This document shows, one piece after another, positions 8,025 through 13,413 of a DNA stretch of 13,413 bases. Numbering within the stretch: position 1 is the first letter of the stretch; the number at the start of each line of letters is the position of its first letter. Below the pieces are notes generated by a model. It was not told the DNA's origin and did no database searches. It was given only the letters and a program-made list of their open reading frames with translations. Both the position numbers and the translations under genes were made by a program. The DNA is from Phoronis ovalis. Its lineage: Eukaryota; Phoronida; Phoronidae. Location of the stretch: positions 1 through 13,413 of the forward strand of contig JAOXYB010038396.1 of NCBI GenBank assembly GCA_028565635.1, written 5' to 3'.

Positions 8025-8304
8025 GTTGACGATGATACTGTTGATATACGAGATTATGAAGATGACTGGGAAAAGTATATCACTGGCTTGCGTGGTGCCG
8101 CATGGCCTAACAGAACTACTTACATAGTTATGGCCAACATGCTTCAAGTTGAACTTTGCATTTACACTAGTTTATGTAGCTCGACGTATAGAGGCACGGA
8201 ACAGGGACAACATCCAAAGGCAACAATTAATATAGGGCATGTATATCAACAACACTATGATAGTATTCAGCGAAAAGGAGAAAACGAAGATGACGAGGAA
8301 AACG
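8025..8304 (+). CDS. Exon: C-terminal half of the second OTU-like domain (His retained)
   Basis: The exon enters at phase 0 after CTTTTTTCAAATAG and exits at phase 1 at AACG/GTGTGT, 280 nt. It encodes VDDDTVDIRDYEDDWEKYI, matching the acidic loop and D-W-x-x-Y segment seen in many OTU proteins. LRGAAWPNRTTYIVMANML follows, equivalent to the W-G-x-x-x-E-L-x-A-L-A block, then VELCIYT and finally QQHYDSI. The histidine at CAC 8253-8255 aligns with the catalytic His, unlike in the first OTU copy, but the Cys in the other half is Ser. The tail GENEDDEEN is an acidic linker. The donor lies at the start of a GT microsatellite, so the exact boundary is less certain; 8304 is the choice that keeps phase 1. 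Confidence 0.82.
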
Positions 8305-8360
8305 GTGTGTATGTGTGTGTGTGTATGTGTGTGTGTGCGTGTACATATATATATATATAT
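8305..8360. repeat. (GT)n then (TA)n microsatellite at the splice donor
   Basis: GT repeats interrupted by TATG and GC start within the donor of the OTU C-half exon and pass into a TA run ending near 8360. Length changes here could create several competing GT donors. Confidence 0.9.
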
Positions 8361-9409
8361 TTACAATTATGCAAAACACATAATAACACGCTTAAGTCTT
8401 AAAAACAAACCACTGTGTGACAAGGATTTTAACTTAATGTTTGAATGCGTTATTTCATTACGAACACATTAATTCAAGCACCTGTTACTCAGATTCCATG
8501 CTCCCATTTCGTGTAAGAATCCTATCATCACAAAAGGTTAATTAGTCAAATAACCTAATCTGCGTTTTGTTTTGGGATTACTTCTTGTCTGACGTAAGCT
8601 TATTGTCTAAACTCTACAGGTTAACAATTTTTCAAGATAGTGATAATTATATGCCCACAAACGTGTTATTGGTTGTTCGAAGCTTCTAAAATAAAAATAT
8701 AGCATGAATATTTAAGATAAAGTCGTTAAGTGCAGGCGGTGATTCGCTACCCAGACGCTGACAAGTATCCACACAGTTACACTAAGGGATTATTTGCCGG
8801 ATGACACAGACTGCGGAACGTAACTTGATACACAGTTGAGCGTATACAATTGGAACTAAAAAAAATAGAAGTCTTTAAAGACACAAATAAAAATTAGTTT
8901 GTCAATGCTTTTTTTCTTTGGCTGGTAAACCTAGTATGTTTATTTTTACTGCTTTGATATGTAAGCGTTGACCAAATACTTTGATTACAATGCTCTGCTA
9001 TATGAAGGCTTAAAACATTTCTTAAAAAATATAATTAATCATTAAGCTTCATAACTAGTTTGCATGATTTTTAGCATGTTATAGAGCAGTGCCTCTAGTG
9101 ACCGATATAAAACCAATGAATGACAGTAGCAGTCGGCTAAAATATTCCAATAAAGTAGCCGTTTTTTAATAAGGAAAATATAGAAGCAAATATGAAAGCA
9201 AGGGTACAATGATGATACATCAAAAACTTAAGGCCGCGCAAGCTTCACTCCTCAGGCTGACATTTAATTTGAAAATAACTATTCCTGCCGGATGCAATAC
9301 TCTTAGTGAAAGTAAAATTGAATGCAGGAGCCAGGGCGCAATTTAGAAACATATATTTTCTTGCGCATTCTATATATACCCAGATATAGCATATTATACT
9401 TTATTACAG
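8305..9409 (+). other. Intron, 1105 bp, phase 1
   Basis: It starts with the microsatellite and ends TTTATTACAG. Between 8361 and 9395 I see no exon and no clear repeat. Confidence 0.75.
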
Positions 9410-9472
9410 AGCCAACTGTGGAGCGTTCTACCAAAAGCCACCCAAAACGTCGTAAAAGGAAATCTGTTAAAG
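9410..9472 (+). CDS. Exon: basic linker, probable nuclear localisation signal
   Basis: A 63-nt phase 1-1 micro-exon encodes EPTVERSTKSHPKRRKRK followed by SVK. Acceptor TTATTACAG and donor TTAAAG/GTAAAT are both good. KRRKRK preceded by a basic or proline-containing stretch is a typical monopartite or extended nuclear localisation signal, so the protein probably works in the nucleus. Its symmetric phase means it could be skipped without a frameshift, which would remove the signal. A short exon could be spurious, but the phase, the splice sites and the position between the OTU and finger exons all agree. Confidence 0.72.
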
Positions 9473-9562
9473 GTAAATACGATTCCGAGACAACTCCATA
9501 ATGAGTGTCTGTGCAACTACAGACATGCTGTTTCCACCTGCGTACTGTGCTTACTCATTTTT

Positions 9563-9700
9563 GCTATAACTTTTTTCGCTATGGAAAAACGAAATATCCA
9601 CTAAAACACATACAGCAAAGTGAAGATGGGATGGTGACGTAATAAAAGATATTTTGAATTTTTGCAATGCACGGTTTCTCACAAAAAATGCTAAAACAAA
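9563..9700. mobile_element. Short TIR element, MITE-like, copy 2 (3' arm missing)
   Basis: The segment repeats the left arm and interior of the 2745-2941 element: CCACTAAAACACATACA, then CAAAGTGAA, GGTGAC, an AT-rich run, a GTTTC-x-CACAAAA block and CTAAAAC. Its outer 5' flank (TTTTTTCGCTATGG, AAAACGAAA) resembles the reverse complement of copy 1's 3' flank, supporting a longer terminal repeat than the 27-bp core. No matching right arm follows, so it is probably truncated. Confidence 0.6.
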
Positions 9701-9848
9701 ATCAAATGATGCACAGACCGCATATACTACAGTGACACTATATGGTTAATTCTAGTAAATCTAGGAAAATTATAATGATATTAATAGTTTTAAAGAGTAG
9801 CAACTGTTATAGTTGCCAATTGTGTTCATAATAAGTAATCTTTCTTGA

Positions 9849-9880
9849 CGAAGGTCAATTTACTTTTCTCTCAACCTTCG
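9849..9880. repeat. Small inverted repeat
   Basis: CGAAGGT at 9849-9855 pairs with ACCTTCG at 9874-9880 around an 18-base loop. It lies just before the CRE-like array. Confidence 0.5.
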
Positions 9881-9888
9881 ACAACTAG

Positions 9889-9921
9889 CAGTGACGTAAC
9901 AGTGACGTAGCAGTGACGTAA
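9889..9921 (+). promoter_or_regulatory. Three tandem CRE-like sites, 11-bp period
   Basis: Three exact 11-bp spaced units of CAGTGACGTA followed by A or G lie at 9889-9899, 9900-9910 and 9911-9921. Each holds TGACGTAA or TGACGTAG, which resembles the CREB/ATF site TGACGTCA. The last merges into the palindrome GTAACGTTAC (9916-9925). The period of about one helical turn would put three dimers on one DNA face. It could also be a simple minisatellite. Confidence 0.35.
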
Positions 9922-10629
9922 CGTTACCTTCATCTATAGAAACACAAGATACAATTATTGTATGGTTTGATGATCTCCTGTATTATAATAAACTGTTATG
10001 CTTAAAAAAAAAAATTCTCTAAATGCAAATATATTGTAATGTATAAAAACTATACTGAATGCTAACACACTGTCAATTACATAATTTACAATAATTCTCA
10101 AAATATCGTTTTCCCGAACTACAGTATTGAATTAACTTGGATGTTCGTTTTATTAAGACGCATTCGAATCCCGCTACTGTAAATTGAGTTACTCCGATAA
10201 AACGTTAAAGGAGGGAATGGTTATGAAAACATTGGTGCTGCAAGGTAAGGGTATACCATTAATAAGAGATGTTGTCTAAATTTCAATTCACACGAGATCG
10301 TAGTCTTCAACTGCAAACAGCTCTTAGGTGTCGTAGTAGAGGGGTTATGTAACGTAGCCTATGATAGCCAAGGCAGAAACGAAATATTAAATACATAAAA
10401 CATTTACCATCTAAAGTATACATTTTAGTTGAGACACGAGCTACATAATCTGTTATAAGCTTTCGGTCTGATTACATTACCTTCATTAGCGTTTGCTGAA
10501 TTGACGGGAAGAGATCACGTGATCATTTCTATATGTCTTCAGATAAACATCCACTGTGAAATAACTTCATCAACATGCGTTTTCTTTGTTTGTAATTGTT
10601 TAAATATGTTATTTATTTCTAAAATACAG

Positions 10630-10713
10630 ATTTACAATTGATATGTCCTGTGTGTAATAGTACACTCAAGAGGTTAGATGAAGTTGAAACGCACTTACAC
10701 GGACATAGATCAG
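10630..10713 (+). CDS. Exon: C2H2 zinc finger 4
   Basis: An 84-nt phase 1-1 exon encodes DLQLICPVCNSTLKRLDEV, continuing to ETHLHGHRS. The ligands follow C-X2-C-X12-H-X3-H, a standard spacing, although the usual Phe after the second Cys is absent and Leu occupies the core position. Acceptor AAAATACAG has a weak pyrimidine tract; donor GATCAG/GTAATG is strong. Phase 1 at both ends matches all other finger exons. By analogy with the upstream arrangement, more fingers or another OTU module may follow beyond the window. Confidence 0.82.
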
Positions 10714-13413
10714 GTAATGCAACCATGTTTACGCTAATACAATGCGATATAACAACAGAGGTAATATAACCAGGTTTACTGTAAAAATACTGTTTTAAAG
10801 GATTTATTTGGCGAAATAGAATTTCAAAAAAAAATTACTACATGCTGAAAGATTTGATGTACTTTGAATATGCAAGCAGCGGTATGGTATTAACTACTGT
10901 TTAGTAAGATAAACCTGCTTGGATGGACTATGATGTCTATGAAATGAATCTTTACGCGAAGTTAAAACAGTTAACACCCAATCAGAGTAATATTGTCTCA
11001 GATTATATTGAGCAATTAATGCTTGTAACTAATTGCTTAGATAGCGAAGCTGTTTTTGTATGAATATACATTGTAAAAGTGTTGTTAGTATAAATTGTAA
11101 ATATCAAATATACTGTGTTGAGCTATATGTCAAATGATACTATGCAATGTTTTACTTGGGGAACAAGAAACTTAAAGAAAAATATTAAAGTAAGGTAAAT
11201 TCCAGAAAAATCGGTGTTCCTTTCTTAACATTCCATTAAAGTCGCTTGTGCGTGGGGCCCATTGTGAGTTATGCAGTCTTAAGCGATAGTACCGTATTCA
11301 GGTGAACATTCAAGCTCCATAGAGGCCAGAATAGGCCTTTCATAAATTCCAATGGAGATTTTATGGCCCCTGCACATGAATAAAAAAACGCATATTTTAT
11401 TGGCTACCATTTTTCAGCTTCTGATGTCGATAGCTGAATATTAAAGTTAAAAAAACATGGTATTATTCATTCTACAAATATTTTGAAGACATTTGGTAAA
11501 AAACTAACTTACAGTATAAGTGTGAATAAATTGTACCGAACAGTATTATATACGCTTAACTATTTATCTGAAATATAAAGATAATTGTATATTGGAAATC
11601 AGAATCAAAGTAGTTTCATAGTCTACAAAAAATGGACGTAGAAGGTATATATAATTATGTATTTAATATGTTTATAGTCTACTTTGTTTCATAATGGCAT
11701 CGTAACTGTATCATTACAATATACAGTAACTTCCCTTTCACTATCTTTATGTTCCAGTCCTACCCAACTCTACTATACTCTACCTAGCTGCGGTAACTTG
11801 ACTGTACCCTATGGGGCGTTTAGGCTGCAGTACTATATAAAATGGGGAATTATGTGCAGACAAATGTCCTGTTCCTATTTAATGATGATAGATTTATAAA
11901 TCCATATAGATTATTCTATAAATATTGTGTTATGGAACTTTTTATTAGTTATAGCGTTGCGTCAGATACTCGCTCACCACTGCGTAACATGTATTGCGCC
12001 AACTTAAACGTGATATGGCTGACCACACATTACTATATCTTTCGTTTTAAATCAGATGTGGCTTTCAAATTCTCAACAAATCTAAAAAACGTAATTATTT
12101 TAATTCTTAAGTATTTTTTTATGCTAGGTCATGTGCAAATGTGTACGTGATGCTGACATAATAATAAATAACAAAAAGCAATTGAAAGCTCAAATAATTT
12201 GTTCCTTAAATAGATTATTGTCATGTGTTTTCATAAATTATTTACATTTTCATGGCGTCTATACACTCAAATTGATATTTATTGTTTCTTCTGTCTACAA
12301 GCTTTCACTCGTTTATTGTTTTTTATGTTTTTTGCCTTTTTACTCTCTGAGTTTTCGGTTGTCTCACGCATTGTCTTTCCAAAATATAGTTTTCTTTTTC
12401 CACTCTCTGCCTCCACAAGATTTCATTTTGCGCATTATATTTGCAAAATATAATTTTCTTTGACAAAGTTCCTTGGATTCATTTCCTTTTTGATGATTTG
12501 TATTTCTTTACTGTCTTGCTGCAACTTTTTCATTATTTTTAGAATAATACCACCTTTTTCGGCTAAAAAAAACAACCTAAAGAATGCAGTTACCACTTGA
12601 AACTGGCTTAATTTATGCGTATTTCTTGTGCATTTATAAAATATTGAATGCCACTGATAATTAGCTTGTTATTAAAGCCTTAACATTGTACTGCTTTATA
12701 CATGTTTATACAGTAAAATTTAAAAACGCATAGTGAACAAACAATACGAAGCACCTGCAAGTTACGTGTAATCGAGATCGCCAAAAGTGATGTTTTAACA
12801 TTTGTTCAGCGCGACTTCGAAACATAACCTTTTATCATTATAGGCCTGTATGGACGTAATTTTGCTCTTAGCGTGCTTTATGTCAATAAAACTGTTCTTT
12901 TGTGAAGAGTAGTTAAGTATTACGCTTAAATATTTATAACTGAACACATATTTCAAAAGCGGTCGGGTCAAACATTACACAAAATTAAAGTTTAACCTAT
13001 ATTCAGTAGTACTTTCATTCTTAACACTTTCGCTTTCAGTAATCGCTTAGCTAACCGAGATATAAAACTATGCTATAGACAGTAAATCATAAAAAAAACA
13101 CGCAACTTACGTGCTCTTTCTTCCATTTTCGAAGTGAGACAACACATATTCTGAAAGCATTACACTTTGGCTCTAGAGCTAAATATGCGATTTTGCTCCT
13201 GAAACGCGCAGACGCTATCACTTACCCTTACTCGCTTGGAGTTCTGTGCACCATTGAACGAAACACTGTTTTTTTGTGCAAATACGGTGACATGATCCTA
13301 ATATATTACTTATTTCCATGTACACTGATCTCGGCTGTTACACATTACACACCATGTTTTCGCTATTTTCCGTCATTAACATATCGAAACTGTTTTGAAT
13401 ATGTCTTTTAGAT
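10714..13413. other. No convincing exon; intron or 3' flank
   Basis: The first bases are a good donor (GTAATG). I searched for phase-1 acceptors followed by C2H2 or OTU patterns and found none. A palindromic patch lies at 11315-11357 (CTCCAT...ATGGAG with two GGCC blocks inside). A 102-codon open frame at 11842-12150 and T-rich open frames near 12131-12463 have only AT-driven composition. The stretch may be a large intron or lie past the gene end. Confidence 0.55.

Larger units (their letters stand above)
9473..10629 (+). other. Intron, 1157 bp, phase 1
   Basis: It starts GTAAAT and ends AAAATACAG. It contains the second TIR-element copy (9563-9700), a small hairpin (9849-9880) and the triple CRE-like array (9889-9921). 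The rest is AT-rich without recognisable content. Confidence 0.72.
1390..10713 (+). other. Gene model: OTU-like / C2H2 zinc-finger multi-exon gene, partial at both ends
   Basis: Eight exons join in one consistent reading frame and total 1210 nt, entering at phase 0 and leaving at phase 1. Domain order is half OTU, three C2H2 fingers, full OTU, basic linker, one C2H2 finger. Intron phases are 0 (upstream), 1, 1, 1, 1, 0, 1, 1, 1. All internal junctions are GT-AG except the donor after the second finger, which would be GC. Neither a start methionine nor a convincing terminal exon is visible, so the protein extends both ways. OTU domains are known as cysteine deubiquitinases, and C2H2 fingers bind nucleic acids or proteins. 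The nuclear, non-catalytic role proposed here is inference from altered active-site residues and the basic linker. I do not recognise a named orthologue. The junction consistency makes the model strong, but no transcript evidence is available. Confidence 0.8.

Noticed and set aside
8239-8472. Open frame in a second + frame running through the microsatellite
   Set aside because: It is out of frame with the OTU exon and consists largely of translated GT and TA repeats.
10160-10180. ATTCGAATCCCGC resembles a tRNA or SINE B box
   Set aside because: No A box or cloverleaf stems are present at the right distance, so no tRNA or SINE can be supported.
11315-11357. CTCCAT...ATGGAG palindromic patch with internal GGCC blocks
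   Set aside because: The arms are only six bases with a long loop; it may belong to a dispersed repeat, but no second copy is visible here.
11740-11800. Acceptor-like CTTTATGTTCCAG followed by a short open segment and a GTAACT donor
   Set aside because: It would be a phase 1 to 0 exon of about 13 codons with no motif; nothing in the gene supports it.
12131-12463. Overlapping open frames of 110 and 76 codons on the + strand
   Set aside because: They follow from a T/C-rich strand (Phe, Leu, Ser runs); no start context, splice signal or domain.
13193-13411. 72-codon open frame at the window end
   Set aside because: No domain, no splice support, and cut by the window edge, so it cannot be judged.

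Overview
The window looks like nuclear DNA of a metazoan, most likely a bivalve or other mollusc. It is AT-rich, and short open exons are flanked by GT...AG splice signals and separated by introns of 145 to 3851 bp. The introns carry several degenerate dispersed repeats and dinucleotide microsatellites. There are no operons, no bacterial ribosome-binding sites and no intact transposase or reverse transcriptase. The phylum is an inference from overall character and is not demonstrated.

One gene can be supported. It lies on the + strand and is incomplete at both ends. Eight exons are visible: 1390-1687, 2188-2280, 3476-3562, 3708-3791, 3953-4173, 8025-8304, 9410-9472 and 10630-10713. Joined in phase they give about 403 codons. 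The order of parts is: C-terminal half of an OTU-like (ovarian tumour protease fold) domain; three C2H2 zinc fingers, one per exon; a complete OTU-like domain split over two exons; a very basic linker that looks like a nuclear localisation signal; and a fourth C2H2 finger. Every module is bounded by phase-1 introns. The OTU-like domain is a two-exon unit split by a phase-0 intron, and the first, partial OTU exon starts at that same phase-0 position. This suggests the protein was built by duplicating OTU-plus-finger modules.

The OTU-like domains look like pseudoenzymes. In the complete one the DGNC active-site motif reads PADS, so the nucleophilic Cys is Ser, although the HYDS histidine is kept. 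In the first one the histidine of the HYxSL motif is Tyr. A nuclear protein that binds DNA through its fingers and uses a non-catalytic OTU fold to bind ubiquitin or other proteins is a reasonable inference. It is not proven.

Layout: 1-1389 is intron or upstream sequence with a roughly 32-bp-period CAGGGT repeat (about 808-1145). 1390-4173 holds the first OTU half, the three fingers and the second OTU N-half, with a possible GC-AG intron and a TIR-type repeat (about 2745-2941). 4174-8024 is a 3.85-kb intron inside the second OTU domain. It holds nested direct repeats, a 41-bp tandem duplication, a roughly 1-kb inverted pair of a dispersed repeat rich in CCATCTTG motifs, and a possible alternative terminal exon. 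8025-10713 holds the OTU C-half, linker and finger exons; one donor sits in a GT microsatellite, a second copy of the TIR element is present, and there is a triple CRE-like array. 10714-13413 shows no convincing exon.
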